A stretch of DNA of 64,000 nt from Thauera propionica (GCF_002245655.1 NZ_NOIH01000026.1:94767-158766), one strand, 5' to 3'; shown: positions 9,496-18,450, numbered from the stretch's first letter. Notes: a model not told the origin generated them from the sequence alone. Translations and numbers: made by a program.

Positions 9496-10428
9496 TCAGC
9501 GGCTTTCGTAGTTGAAGCGGCGCGCGACCAGCATCAGCGCCTGTTCGAGCAGCAGGCCCACTACGCCGATGACGAAGATCGCGATGATGATGTGCTCGAC
9601 CTTGAGGTTGTTCCACTCGTCCCACACCCAGAAACCGATGCCCACACCGCCGGTCAGCATCTCCGCGGCGACGATCACCAGCCAGGCGGTGCCGATGGAC
9701 AGGCGGATGCCGGTGAGCATGTAGGGCAGCACGGCCGGAAACAGGATCTTGGTGAAGATCTTCCATTCCGACAGGTTCAGGACGCGGGCGACGTTGAGAT
9801 AGTCCTGCGGGATGCGGGTGACGCCCTGGGCGGTGTTGAGGATCATCGGCCAGATCGAGCAGATGAAGATCGTCCAGGTCGCGGCCGGGTCGGCGCGCTG
9901 GAACACCAGCAGGCCGATCGGCAGCCAGGCCAGCGGCGACACCGGGCGCAGCAGACTGATGATGGGGTTCATCATCTTCGACAGCACCGCGAAGCGCCCC
10001 AGCATGAAGCCCGCCGGGATGCCCACCAGCGCGGCAATGCCGAAGCCGATGCCGACGCGCTCGAGCGAGGCCAGCACGTTCCAGCCGATGCCCTGGTCGT
10101 TCGGCCCTTCGCGATAGAAGGGGTCCGAGAACAGCGCCACCGCGGCCTCCCAGGTCTTGGCCGGCGTGGGGATGCCACCGCCGTTGGCCGTGCCGAGGTG
10201 CCACAGGCCGACCAGCAGGGCCAGGCCGATGATGGGCGGCAGCAGGGCGGCCGCGAGCGCGCGCAGGGCATCGCCCGCCCTTTCCGCGAACCCCGGACCG
10301 CTCGGCACCACGACCGCCGGCGTGATCGGTTTGACTTCGGCACGGCCGCCAGCGGCCTCGCCTTCCCTCGCGGTCCCGCTTGCGGGCGCCAGGCCCGTGC
10401 TGCGCTCCGCCATTGCGACGACAGTCAT
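9496..10428 (-). CDS. nrtB: nitrate ABC transporter permease
   Basis: A 310-residue inner-membrane permease of the NrtB family. About 60 N-terminal residues rich in Ala/Gly/Pro precede the first helix ([16 protein letters not shown]). Further helices follow, and the cytoplasmic EAA-like loop for ATPase docking lies around [17 protein letters not shown]. The ATG at 10428 was chosen because GAGGA lies seven bases upstream; a longer frame of 19 more residues lacks such a site. It sits between the binding protein and the ATPase in the nitrate assimilation operon. Confidence 0.92.
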   Translation of the reverse strand: MTVVAMAERSTGLAPASGTAREGEAAGGRAEVKPITPAVVVPSGPGFAERAGDALRALAAALLPPIIGLALLVGLWHLGTANGGGIPTPAKTWEAAVALFSDPFYREGPNDQGIGWNVLASLERVGIGFGIAALVGIPAGFMLGRFAVLSKMMNPIISLLRPVSPLAWLPIGLLVFQRADPAATWTIFICSIWPMILNTAQGVTRIPQDYLNVARVLNLSEWKIFTKILFPAVLPYMLTGIRLSIGTAWLVIVAAEMLTGGVGIGFWVWDEWNNLKVEHIIIAIFVIGVVGLLLEQALMLVARRFNYESR

Positions 10429-10456
10429 TTCGAGTTCCTCCGCCTTGGCCACGACA

Positions 10457-11716
10457 TCAGGCCTTGATCTTGAAGCCGCCGGCATAGGCCGCCGGGTTCG
10501 AGCCGTCCCACACCACGCCGTCGATCAGCGTCGCGCTGCGCATCTCGCTCGCTGGCACGGCGACACCGACCGCCGCGGCCGCCTGCTTGTAGACGTCGGT
10601 GCGGTTGATGGCCTTCGCCACCGCGAGGTAATCGACGTCCCTGTCGAGCAGGCCCCAGCGACGGTGCTGGGTCAGGAACCACATGCCGTCCGAGAGGTAG
10701 GGGAAGGTCACCGCGCCGTCCCTGAAGAACTTCATCGCGTTGGCGTCCGCCCACTTCCTGCCCAGACCGTTGTCGTACTGGCCGAGGATGCGGCCCTCGA
10801 TGACATCGACGTCGGTATTGACGTAGGAGCGCGCCGCGATGACCGCAGCGGTTTCCTTGCGATTGGCGTCCGAGGCATCGATCCAGCGCGAGGCGTCGAG
10901 CACGGCAGCCGTCAGGGCACGCGCGGTGTTGGGGTGCTTCGCCACCCAGTCGGACGTGGTGCCGAGCACCTTCTCCGGGTGGTCGGTCCAGATGTCCTGC
11001 GTGGTAACGGCGGTGAAGCCGACGCCGTCGATGATGGCGCGCTGGTTCCACGGTTCGCCGACGCAGAAGCCGTGCATGTTGCCGACCCGGGCGTTGGCCA
11101 CCATCTGCGGCGGCGGCACGACGATGGCCTTGACGTCCTGGAACGGGTGGATGTCGTTGGCCGCCAGCCAGTAGTACAACCACATCGCATGCGTGCCGGT
11201 GGGGAAGGTCTGGGCGAAGGTGTAGCTGCCGGGGCTGCCGGCGGCGACCACCTTCTTCAGGGATGCGCCATCCACCGCACCCTTTTCCTTCATCTGGGTC
11301 GAGAGCGAAATCGCCTGGCCGTTGTTGTTGATCGACATCAGCACGGCCATGTCCTTCTTCGGCCCGCCGATGCCCAGATGCACGCCATACACCAGCCCGT
11401 AGAGCACGTGCGCCGCATCCAGTTCACCCGACACCAGCTTGTCGCGCACCGACGCCCAGCTCGCCTCCTTGCTCGGGATGATCTTGATGCCGTACTTCTC
11501 GTCGAACTTCTTGACTGCGGCCATCACCACCGAGGCACAGTCGGTCAGCGGGATGAAGCCGACCCTGATCTCCTTTTTCTCGGGGGCGTCCGAGCCGGCC
11601 GCCCACGCACCGCCGGGGAACAGGCCGGGCAACAGGGCGGCCACGCCGGCGGCTGCGCCCGCCTTGATGAAGCCGCGGCGCGACAGTTCGGGCGTTTCGG
11701 TCTTGAGCGATTTCAT
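10457..11716 (-). CDS. nrtA: nitrate ABC transporter substrate-binding protein
   Basis: A 419-residue NrtA/NasF-type binding protein that would capture nitrate or nitrite outside the membrane. The N-terminus has a twin-arginine signal (SRRGFIKAG followed by a hydrophobic stretch ending in AWAAG), so it is probably exported folded by Tat. The body begins with KEIRVGFIPLTDCASVV, typical of the family. It is the first gene of the operon. The ATG at 11716 has an excellent AAGGAG site and lies 25 bases after the leader terminator at 11742-11796, so its expression depends on read-through. Confidence 0.95.
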   Translation of the reverse strand: MKSLKTETPELSRRGFIKAGAAAGVAALLPGLFPGGAWAAGSDAPEKKEIRVGFIPLTDCASVVMAAVKKFDEKYGIKIIPSKEASWASVRDKLVSGELDAAHVLYGLVYGVHLGIGGPKKDMAVLMSINNNGQAISLSTQMKEKGAVDGASLKKVVAAGSPGSYTFAQTFPTGTHAMWLYYWLAANDIHPFQDVKAIVVPPPQMVANARVGNMHGFCVGEPWNQRAIIDGVGFTAVTTQDIWTDHPEKVLGTTSDWVAKHPNTARALTAAVLDASRWIDASDANRKETAAVIAARSYVNTDVDVIEGRILGQYDNGLGRKWADANAMKFFRDGAVTFPYLSDGMWFLTQHRRWGLLDRDVDYLAVAKAINRTDVYKQAAAAVGVAVPASEMRSATLIDGVVWDGSNPAAYAGGFKIKA

Positions 11717-11741
11717 GATGAGCTCCTTGAAAGGCAAGCGG

Positions 11742-11796
11742 AAAAGCAAAAGGCGCCCATCCCGCACTCCGCACGATGCGAAGGGGAATGGACGCC
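11742..11796 (-). terminator. leader terminator of the nrtABC-nirBD-nasA operon
   Basis: Read on the minus strand, a long hairpin pairs GGCGTCCAT-CCC with GGGATGGGCGCC. Its interior pairs CTTCGCA with TGCGGAG around a UCG loop, and TTTTGCTTTT follows. This is a strong intrinsic terminator ending 25 bases before the nrtA start codon, in the position expected for NasR-controlled antitermination of nas operons. Confidence 0.85.
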
Positions 11797-11806
11797 GTTG
11801 TCCTGT

Positions 11807-11844
11807 GTTCGAGTCGGTTGTTCGAACGCCAAGCCCTCGTTGGC
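11807..11844 (-). promoter_or_regulatory. tandem leader hairpins, candidate NasR (ANTAR) target
   Basis: Two adjacent hairpins lie in the transcribed leader. The upstream one (11828-11844) pairs GCCAA with TTGGC across a 7-base loop. The downstream one (11807-11827) pairs GTTCGA with TCGAAC across a 9-base loop. ANTAR proteins bind tandem hairpins placed just before a terminator, and the order and spacing fit. The loops are not the textbook hexanucleotides, so the exact pairing may differ. The protein-RNA link is an inference from position and from the adjacent nasR gene. Confidence 0.6.
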
Positions 11845-11862
11845 TCAGCCTCGCCTTTCCTT

Positions 11863-11880
11863 ACGCATCAAGCGTGCCAG
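11863..11880 (-). promoter_or_regulatory. sigma-54 (-24/-12) promoter of the nitrate assimilation operon
   Basis: On the minus strand the sequence CTGGCACGCTTGATGCGT gives GG and GC elements exactly 10 bases apart, with TGGCACG matching the consensus fully at -24 and ATGC in place of TTGC at -12. Transcription would begin near 11853, placing both hairpins and the terminator in the leader. Confidence 0.8.
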
Positions 11881-11957
11881 GGAAGAGAATTGCCTCGAAA
11901 CCCGCTTGCTGTCTGGCCTGGAAACGATTCGTCGCGAAACTCAGGGAAATGCCGCAC

Positions 11958-11972
11958 GCACTGCTGCAGTGC
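11958..11972. promoter_or_regulatory. candidate NtrC enhancer site
   Basis: A perfect 15-base inverted repeat, GCACTGCTGCAGTGC, resembles the NtrC consensus TGCAC-N7-GTGCA. Its centre lies about 112 bases upstream of the predicted start, a usual enhancer distance for NtrC. Binding by NtrC is inferred. Confidence 0.6.
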
Positions 11973-12065
11973 AACAGCCGCGCTCCTCGCACGCCCGTGG
12001 TGCGCCGCCGTCGATGTCGCGCCACCCTGGTCGGGGCCGCGGGCCGCGGCGATCGGACACCCCGA

Positions 12066-13382
12066 TCAGGGTCTGGCGAGCACATCCGCCAGCGCCAATG
12101 TCGCGCCGGCCACCTCGGCCAGGCGACGCCCCTGGCTCATCGCCGTCTGGCGCAGCAGGCGGTAGGCCTCGTCCTCGGACAGGCCGCGGCAGGACATCAG
12201 AAGGCCCTTGGCGCGCTCGATCAGCTTGCGTTCCTCCAGCGCGGCGCGCGCCGCGTCGAGCTCGTCGCTCATGGCCTGCAGCCGCTGCGACTGGGCGTGG
12301 AGGAGATCGACGATGGAGCGCCCCAGGCGCGGGCCGAGCGGTTCGGCGCCCGGCGCCTCGACCCGCTCGGCGCCTGGCGCCGTGCGGGCGGGCACCGCTT
12401 CGTCGGCAAGCTCGCCGCCCATGAGCATCTCCAGCGGCGCCCGCGGCTCGGATGCGGCGGACAAGGCCTGCAGCAGACTCGCTTGGTTGCGCGCCTCGTC
12501 CCGCGTCGCGGCGATCTTGCGCGCGCAGGCCTCGCCCAGGCCGCGCGCCAGCGCCACCTCGACCTCGTGCAACTGGTCGAGGCGCTGCGAGCAGCACGCG
12601 AACCAGCCCTCCGCGCGGGCGGAATCCAATGGCGCCCCGGGGCCGGACGCAAGCAGCACGCGGCGCAGCCGCTCGAGCTCGGCCAGCGGCATGATGGATT
12701 GCAGTGCCTGCCACTGGCGCAGCACCTCGACGCCGCAGAAGGCCTCGAAGCGCCGGAAGCACTGGGACTGCGCCTCGACCAGGTACTGGATGGCCTGCAC
12801 GGCATCGGCCGCCGGATGCCCCGCTGCGAATGACGCCGCGCCCAGCGCCCGCTCCTGTCCGGCAAACTCCTTGCCCTGCATCAGGTTGAAGAGCGCCACC
12901 AGCAGCCGTGAAACCTCCGGGTCCACCGCAACGTCGGCCGCATCGAACACCAGCGCGAGCAGCGCGCCGACGATCTCGCTGTAACGTGCGGTCGCCGCGT
13001 CGGGGCGGCAGCGCTGAGCGGCAACGTCGGCGCGCACCTCGGGCAAGGCATCGAGCGCATGCAGCGCGAGCGCAATGCGGGTGAACAGCCTGGCGCCGCC
13101 CAGCACCGACGCTCCGGCACGCTCGCCGCCCAGTTCGGGCCGGTCGAGCCAGGCCCGCACCTCGGCCTCCGCCGCCCGGCTGGCATCGAGCTGCGCCTCG
13201 CGCTGGGCGCCGAATCGTGCGCCGTCCGACGCGAGGAAGACATTCGAGGCGCCGCGTTCACGCTGCAGCTGGTGCACGAGTTCGCTCACCGCCTGCACCA
13301 GCTCGCAACTGAGCGCGAGCCGTTCGAGATCGTCGATTTCGCAGCGGCGCGCTGCGAGCAGGAATGCGAGCGCCGTCTTCAT
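12066..13382 (-). CDS. nasR: nitrate/nitrite-responsive transcription antiterminator (NIT-ANTAR)
   Basis: A 438-residue regulator predicted to bind nitrate/nitrite and then bind leader RNA to block termination. The N-terminal half matches the all-helical NIT domain, with the characteristic stretch LVHQLQRERGASNVFL near residue 35. The C-terminal about 60 residues form an ANTAR RNA-binding domain (ERKLIERAKGLLMSCRGLSE, then AYRLLRQTAM). It is somewhat longer than Klebsiella NasR, with an Ala/Glu/Pro-rich linker between domains. It lies directly upstream of the nitrate operon on the same strand, separated only by the promoter/leader region it should act on. The ATG at 13382 has GGAGGA upstream. 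Confidence 0.92.
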   Translation of the reverse strand: MKTALAFLLAARRCEIDDLERLALSCELVQAVSELVHQLQRERGASNVFLASDGARFGAQREAQLDASRAAEAEVRAWLDRPELGGERAGASVLGGARLFTRIALALHALDALPEVRADVAAQRCRPDAATARYSEIVGALLALVFDAADVAVDPEVSRLLVALFNLMQGKEFAGQERALGAASFAAGHPAADAVQAIQYLVEAQSQCFRRFEAFCGVEVLRQWQALQSIMPLAELERLRRVLLASGPGAPLDSARAEGWFACCSQRLDQLHEVEVALARGLGEACARKIAATRDEARNQASLLQALSAASEPRAPLEMLMGGELADEAVPARTAPGAERVEAPGAEPLGPRLGRSIVDLLHAQSQRLQAMSDELDAARAALEERKLIERAKGLLMSCRGLSEDEAYRLLRQTAMSQGRRLAEVAGATLALADVLARP

Positions 13383-13512
13383 GCCGTCCTCCGGGGGTGT
13401 GGGGTCTGCGCGACGGAGTCGCACCCATGGAGACAAGCAAGAGCCGTGCGCGCGTCCGAGCGCCGCCGCGCACGCGTGGTCGACCGGGGCGTGGCCCGGT
13501 CGCGCAACGCCC

Positions 13513-14253
13513 CTACTTCAGGATCGGCCGCACACGCCCGATTTCCTCAACCAGACGCCCGCCCGCCTCGTCGGCCTTGCCCCGCCAGCCGTCGAAGTGC
13601 AGCAGTTCGGTCAGCGGCATGCGCTTGAGCCAGCCGGCCGACTCCAGCTCGGGCTTGTCGTAGAAATGGCTGACGTAGCCGATGCACAGATAGGCGATCG
13701 GCACGATGTCCTGCGGAATGCCGAGCGCCTCGCGCAAGGTCTGCTGGTGCAGGATGCTGACCCAACCCACGCCTAGGCCCTCGGCGCGGGCGGCAAGCCA
13801 CAGGTTCTGCACCGCGCACACCGCGCTATAGACGTCCATCGCGCCGATGTGGGTACGGCCGATCACCACCGGGCCGTTGCGGCTGCGGTCGCAGGTGATG
13901 CACAGGTTGACCGGCGCCTCGAGGATGCCTTCGAGCTTGAGCTTGCGATAGGTGTCGCGCTTGCCCTCCTCGAACATCAGCTCAGCCTCGGCATGGGCGG
14001 CGCGGAAGTCGGCTTGGATCTTCTGCCGCACTTCGCGCGAGCGCACGAGCACGAAATCCCACGGCTGCATGAAGCCGACCGACGGCGCATGGTGGGCGGC
14101 CGTCAGTACGCGCGCGAGCACCTCGTCCGGAATCGGGTCGGGCAGGAACTGGCCGCGCACGTCGCGCCGGGTATGGATGGCACGATAGACGGCGGCGCGC
14201 TCTTCGGCGCTGAACTGCGGATCGGCCTGGACGGCCTGCGAAGGACTGCTCAT
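13513..14253 (-). CDS. bluB: 5,6-dimethylbenzimidazole synthase
   Basis: A 246-residue nitroreductase-fold flavoenzyme that cannibalises FMN to make 5,6-dimethylbenzimidazole, the lower ligand of cobalamin. Recognised by RAIHTRRDVRGQFLPDPIPD near the N-terminus, HHAPSVGFMQPWDF in the FMN pocket and GLGVGWVSI towards the C-terminus. The ATG at 14253 follows AAGGGG; residues upstream of it derive from the riboswitch and are not coding. A cobalamin riboswitch precedes it, which supports the B12 role. No other cobalamin genes are in the window. Confidence 0.95.
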   Translation of the reverse strand: MSSPSQAVQADPQFSAEERAAVYRAIHTRRDVRGQFLPDPIPDEVLARVLTAAHHAPSVGFMQPWDFVLVRSREVRQKIQADFRAAHAEAELMFEEGKRDTYRKLKLEGILEAPVNLCITCDRSRNGPVVIGRTHIGAMDVYSAVCAVQNLWLAARAEGLGVGWVSILHQQTLREALGIPQDIVPIAYLCIGYVSHFYDKPELESAGWLKRMPLTELLHFDGWRGKADEAGGRLVEEIGRVRPILK

Positions 14254-14310
14254 GAAATTCCCCTTGTCGTCGAGCAGTGGACAGCCGCCGACCAGGCGGC
14301 TGCTCGATAC

Positions 14311-14483
14311 GCTTCGGGGCCGGTCTTCCGGCTGTGGATCATCTCGTCCGGGCGCCTTCCCGGTCCTTGCGGACCAGTGGCTGGGCAAACCTTGCCCGGA
14401 CAATCCCCATCACGGCGCTGGGCGCGCAGCGGAGTTGCACCGCTTTCCCGATTCTCCCGCGACTGGCACGGGCACCCCGAAGC
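14311..14483 (-). promoter_or_regulatory. cobalamin (B12) riboswitch controlling bluB
   Basis: On the minus strand the closing stem P1 pairs AGCTTCGGGG-side bases (14475-14483) with CCCCGAAGC (14311-14319). Between them lie the conserved cobalamin aptamer segments: GGTGC-AACTCC, GCCACTGG, GGGAAGGC and GCCGGAAGACC. Downstream, CAGCCGCC/GGCGGCTG (14282-14302) and CGAGCAG/CTGCTCG (14271-14306) are mutually exclusive hairpins just before the AAGGGG ribosome binding site. This suggests translational control. High B12 should lower BluB synthesis. Confidence 0.92.
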
Positions 14484-14529
14484 TCGAAGGGCGAGAGATT
14501 ACCCCAAAGGCAGGCCTCGCCGGAACCGC

Positions 14530-15282
14530 TCAGCCGCGCTGGCGACGCGCCTCGAACAGGCAGATCCCGCTCGCGACCGATACGTTCAGGCTCTCGACGC
14601 TGCCGTGCATCGGAATGCGGGCGAGTTCATCGCAGGTCTCACGCGTCAGGCGGCGCAGGCCGTCGCCTTCGGCGCCCAGCACCCAGGCCACGGGCACCTT
14701 CTGGTCGATCTCGTAGAGCGACTTGTCGGCTTCGCCAGCAGCGCCGACCACCCACACGCCCGCCTCCTGCATCTCGCGCAATGCGCGGGCCAGGTTGGTG
14801 ACGGTGATGTAGGGCACGGTGTCGGCCGCACCACTGGCGACCTTGACCGCGGTGGCGTTGAGGCCGACCGCACGGTCCTTGGGCGCCACCACCGCATGCG
14901 CGCCGGCGGCGTCTGCCACGCGCAGGCAGGCGCCGAGGTTGTGCGGGTCCTGCACGCCATCGAGCACCAGGATCAGCGCGTTCTCGTCGAGGCTGTCGAG
15001 CACGTCAGCGAGCTTGATGTCGCGCCGCGTGGCGTCGACCTTGGCCACCACGCCCTGGTGGCGACGCGTGCCGACCAGCGCGTCGAGCTTGTCGCCCTCG
15101 CTGGGCGTGATGCGCGCACCGGCGGCCTCCGCCTGGGCGACGAACTTGCGCACGCGCGCATCCTTGCGGTCGCCCGACAGGAAGATCTCCAGCACCGAAT
15201 CCGGCGCGTGGCGCAGCTTGGCAGAAACGGCATGGAAGCCGTAGATCAGACGGGTGGAGGCGGTTTCTGGGGCTTTAGCCAC
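14530..15282 (-). CDS. rlmB: 23S rRNA (guanosine-2'-O-)-methyltransferase
   Basis: A 250-residue SpoU-family methyltransferase expected to methylate G2251 of 23S rRNA. It has an N-terminal L30e-like substrate-binding domain and a C-terminal knotted SPOUT domain. The three SpoU motifs are visible: NLGACLRVADAAG, LGAEGDGLRRLTRE and ESLNVSVASGICLFE. The start overlaps the end of rnr by 8 bases, the usual rnr-rlmB pairing. Confidence 0.95.
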   Translation of the reverse strand: MAKAPETASTRLIYGFHAVSAKLRHAPDSVLEIFLSGDRKDARVRKFVAQAEAAGARITPSEGDKLDALVGTRRHQGVVAKVDATRRDIKLADVLDSLDENALILVLDGVQDPHNLGACLRVADAAGAHAVVAPKDRAVGLNATAVKVASGAADTVPYITVTNLARALREMQEAGVWVVGAAGEADKSLYEIDQKVPVAWVLGAEGDGLRRLTRETCDELARIPMHGSVESLNVSVASGICLFEARRQRG

Positions 15283-18200
15283 GGCGGGTTCCCTTGGTCG
15301 AGGTCTTGCCGCCAGAACGTGCGGCCGGTTTGGAGGCGCGCGATTCTACCGGCTCGGCAGCGGTCGCGGATGCCTTCGCCGCCTTCGCGGCGGTTTTCTT
15401 CACCGGCTTGGCCGCGGGCTTCGCCTTGGCGCTTGCCTTCGACTTCGCCTTGGCCGCGGGCGTCTTTGCCTTCTTCGCCGGCTTGTCCTCCGTCTTCTCC
15501 GCCGCCTTGCGCTTCTTGCCCGCCCGCACGCTGGCCGCCTCTTCGGCCGCGAGCTTCTGCGCGGCGGCGTCCTGATCGACCGCCTTCTGCCAGATATCGT
15601 CGAGCACGCTCGGTTGCGCCACCTTCGGCGCGGGCACTACCGCCCCGGCCCTGGCGCGCGATCTGCGCGCCGGCGTAACAGGTGCAGGCGCCGCCTCAGG
15701 CACAGGCTGAACCTTGGCCCGCGGCTTACGCACCGGCTTCGCCGCGGTGGCGTCCGGGGCGATCACGTCCTCGGCCGGTGCGGCGGCAGGCTTCACCCGC
15801 GCCTTCCTCGCCGGCTTGGCGGCCTCCACGGCGGGCGCCACGTCCGGTGCAGCCTCGGCAGCCGCCGCCAGCGCGACCGTTTCAACGGCTGCCTTCTTCC
15901 TGCGCGCACGGCGGGGCGTGGCGGCCTCGGCCTCCTCGACCTCGACAGCCACTGCGGCAGGTTTCTCGACCGCCAGCGGACCTTCGATCAGGCGGAAGTC
16001 GATCTTGTTGGTGGCCATGTCGACCCGCACCAACTGCACCTTGACCCGATCCGACAGGCGGAATTGCTTGCCCGTGCGCTCGCCCAGCAGGGCGTGGCGA
16101 GTCTCGTCGTAGTGGAAGTAGTCGCTGCCCAGGTCGGAAATGTGCAGCAGGCCCTCGATGAAGATGTCGTCGAGGGCGACGAAGAGGCCGAAGGACACGA
16201 CCGCCGACACGCTGCCGGTGAAGATCTCGCCGACGCGGTCCTGCATGAAGTAGCACTTGAGGAAGGCGACCACATCACGCGTGGCCTCGTCGGCGCGGCG
16301 CTCGGTCATCGAGCAGTGCAGGCCGATCTGCTCCCAGTCGCCGGGCCGGTACTCACCGCCTTCCAGCGCAGCCTTGATGCCGCGATGCACGAGCAGGTCG
16401 GGATAGCGCCGGATCGGCGAGGTGAAGTGGGTGTAGGCCTCGTAGGCGAGGCCGAAGTGGCCGACGTTGTCCGGGCTGTACATCGCCTGCTTGAGCGAAC
16501 GCAGCATCACCGTCTGCAGCAGCTGCGCGTCCGGGCGGTCCCTGACCTGCTCGAGCAGCTTGGCGAAATCGCCGGCGCGCGGCTCATCCCCACCACCGAG
16601 CCCGAGGCCGAACTCCTTCAGGAACTCGCGCAGCTTGGCGAGCTTGTCCTCGGAGGGCGACTCGTGGATGCGGTACAGCGCCGGATGCTCGCGCTTGGCG
16701 AGGAAGTCGGACGCGCACACGTTCGCGGCAAGCATGCATTCCTCGATCAGGCGGTGGGCGTCGTTGCGCACCTCGGGCACGATCTGCGCGATCTTGCCGT
16801 TGTCGTCGAAGATCATCCGCGTTTCGGTGGTCTCGAAGTCGATCGCGCCGCGCTTGGCGCGCGCCTTCAGCAACACGCGGAAGAGCTGGTCGAGGTTCTC
16901 GAGGTGCGGCAGCAGATCGGTCAGTTCGTTGCGCACCACCGGATCCTTGTCGTACAGCGCCGCAGCCACCTTGGTGTAGGTGAGGCGCGCGTGCGACCAG
17001 ATCACCGCGGGATAGAAGCGGTAGGACTTGATGTCGCCCGTCATCGAAATCGCCATGTCGGCGACCATCGCCAGACGCTCGACCTGCGGGTTCAGCGAAC
17101 ACAGGCCGTTGGAGAGCTTCTCCGGCAGCATCGGGATGACGCGGCGCGGGAAATACACCGAGTTGCCGCGGTCGAAGGCATCCTTGTCCAGCCCCTTGCC
17201 CGCCTCGACGTAATGCGACACATCGGCAATCGCGACGATGAGGCGGAAACCCTTGCCCTGCTTCTCGCAGTACACCGCGTCATCGAAGTCCTTGGCGGTC
17301 TCACCGTCGATCGTGACCAGTGGCAGCTGGGTCAGGTCCTCGCGGCCCGCCCAGTCCTTCTTGCGCACCGCCGCCGGCAGCTTGCGCGTCTCGGCCTTGG
17401 CTTCCGCCGAGAAATCGAACGGCAGATCATGCTTGCGCAGCGCGATCTCGATCTCCATGCCCGGGTCGGCGTAGTTGCCGAGCACCTCGACGATGCGGCC
17501 GATGGGCTGGGCGAACTTGGTCGGCTGCTCCACCAGTTCGACGGTGACGATCTGCCCCGGTTCCGGCTTCTTGCGCCCGCCGGGGGCAACGAGGATGTCC
17601 TGCGCCAGGCGGCGGTTCTCGGGCACGACGATCATCACGCCATGCTCGTTGATGATGCGGCCGACCACGCGCGTGTTGGCGCGCTCGAGCACCTCGACCA
17701 GCTTGCCCTCAGGGCGTCCGCGTCGGTCCTGGCCGGAAATCCGCACCAGGACGCGGTCGCCGTGCAGCACTTCGCGCATCTCACGCGGGCCGAGGAAAAT
17801 ATCCGGCCCGCCATCGTCACGGCGCAGGAAACCGAAGCCGTCCGGGTGGCCCTCGACGCGGCCCTTGATCAGGTCGGCCTTCGCCGGCAGCAGGTAGGCG
17901 TCGCGGCGGTTGCGCACAATCTGGCCGTCGCGCTCCATGGCGCGCAGCCGGCGGTCGAAGTGTTCGCGTTCGTGCGCCTGGATGTCGAGTGCGTCCGCCA
18001 ATTCGGCGAAAGGCATCGGCACGCCGCGCTCCGCCAGTACCTGCAGCACGTATTCGCGGCTGGGCAGGGGCTGCTCGTACTTCTGCGATTCGCGTTCGTG
18101 GAAGGGATCGGCCTGCCGGATCGCACTGGTGTGCGCGGCTGCCGCTTTGCGCGCCGCGCGGCTGCGCCCGGCGCCCGGCGCGGCGGCCCTGCCGGTCTGG

Positions 18201-18289
18201 CGCGCCGCTGAAGGCGCAGCGCCCCGATCTGCGGCATTGCGCTTGGTCGGCGTGGTGTTCTTTTGGGTGTTTTTCGTTCTTCGAGTCAT
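15275..18289 (-). CDS. rnr: ribonuclease R with a long basic C-terminal tail
   Basis: A 1004-residue 3'-5' exoribonuclease degrading structured RNA. A winged-helix/cold-shock N-terminal part is followed by the RNB catalytic domain, with the acidic metal site DGETAKDFDDAVY near residue 330, and an S1 domain (about 686-765). From about residue 770 to the end runs an Ala/Lys/Pro/Arg-rich tail of some 235 residues with many K-A-K and RRSRARA-type runs. Escherichia coli RNase R totals 813 residues with a much shorter Lys-rich tail. The ATG at 18289 is preferred over a TTG two codons upstream. It diverges from tRNA-Leu, whose -35 box abuts this start. Confidence 0.95.
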   Translation of the reverse strand: MTRRTKNTQKNTTPTKRNAADRGAAPSAARQTGRAAAPGAGRSRAARKAAAAHTSAIRQADPFHERESQKYEQPLPSREYVLQVLAERGVPMPFAELADALDIQAHEREHFDRRLRAMERDGQIVRNRRDAYLLPAKADLIKGRVEGHPDGFGFLRRDDGGPDIFLGPREMREVLHGDRVLVRISGQDRRGRPEGKLVEVLERANTRVVGRIINEHGVMIVVPENRRLAQDILVAPGGRKKPEPGQIVTVELVEQPTKFAQPIGRIVEVLGNYADPGMEIEIALRKHDLPFDFSAEAKAETRKLPAAVRKKDWAGREDLTQLPLVTIDGETAKDFDDAVYCEKQGKGFRLIVAIADVSHYVEAGKGLDKDAFDRGNSVYFPRRVIPMLPEKLSNGLCSLNPQVERLAMVADMAISMTGDIKSYRFYPAVIWSHARLTYTKVAAALYDKDPVVRNELTDLLPHLENLDQLFRVLLKARAKRGAIDFETTETRMIFDDNGKIAQIVPEVRNDAHRLIEECMLAANVCASDFLAKREHPALYRIHESPSEDKLAKLREFLKEFGLGLGGGDEPRAGDFAKLLEQVRDRPDAQLLQTVMLRSLKQAMYSPDNVGHFGLAYEAYTHFTSPIRRYPDLLVHRGIKAALEGGEYRPGDWEQIGLHCSMTERRADEATRDVVAFLKCYFMQDRVGEIFTGSVSAVVSFGLFVALDDIFIEGLLHISDLGSDYFHYDETRHALLGERTGKQFRLSDRVKVQLVRVDMATNKIDFRLIEGPLAVEKPAAVAVEVEEAEAATPRRARRKKAAVETVALAAAAEAAPDVAPAVEAAKPARKARVKPAAAPAEDVIAPDATAAKPVRKPRAKVQPVPEAAPAPVTPARRSRARAGAVVPAPKVAQPSVLDDIWQKAVDQDAAAQKLAAEEAASVRAGKKRKAAEKTEDKPAKKAKTPAAKAKSKASAKAKPAAKPVKKTAAKAAKASATAAEPVESRASKPAARSGGKTSTKGTRRG

Positions 18290-18316
18290 TGACAATCTTC
18301 TTTCAGTGCTTATAAT
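18289..18316 (+). promoter_or_regulatory. sigma-70 promoter of tRNA-Leu copy 1
   Basis: A perfect TTGACA (18289-18294) and a perfect TATAAT (18311-18316) are separated by 16 bases, ending 12 bases before the mature tRNA. The -35 box touches the divergent rnr start codon. Confidence 0.9.
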
Positions 18317-18328
18317 GCGCGTCTTCTT

Positions 18329-18413
<85 letters not shown>

Positions 18414-18423
18414 GTTTCACAGG

Positions 18424-18450
18424 AAAGCCGCTCTTCGGAGCGGCTTTTTT
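18424..18450 (+). terminator. intrinsic terminator after tRNA-Leu copy 1
   Basis: AAAGCCGCTC pairs with GAGCGGCTTT around a TTCG tetraloop and is followed by a T run. Confidence 0.93.

Noticed and set aside
6590..9511. A 973-codon open frame on the plus strand
   Set aside because: It is the antisense shadow of nirB and the nitrate ATPase gene, both firmly identified on the minus strand; its translation is His/Asp/Val-rich with no domain.
12030..12055. CCGCGG-rich dyad after nasR as an intrinsic terminator
   Set aside because: The stem is ambiguous because CCGCGG is itself palindromic, and no T run follows.
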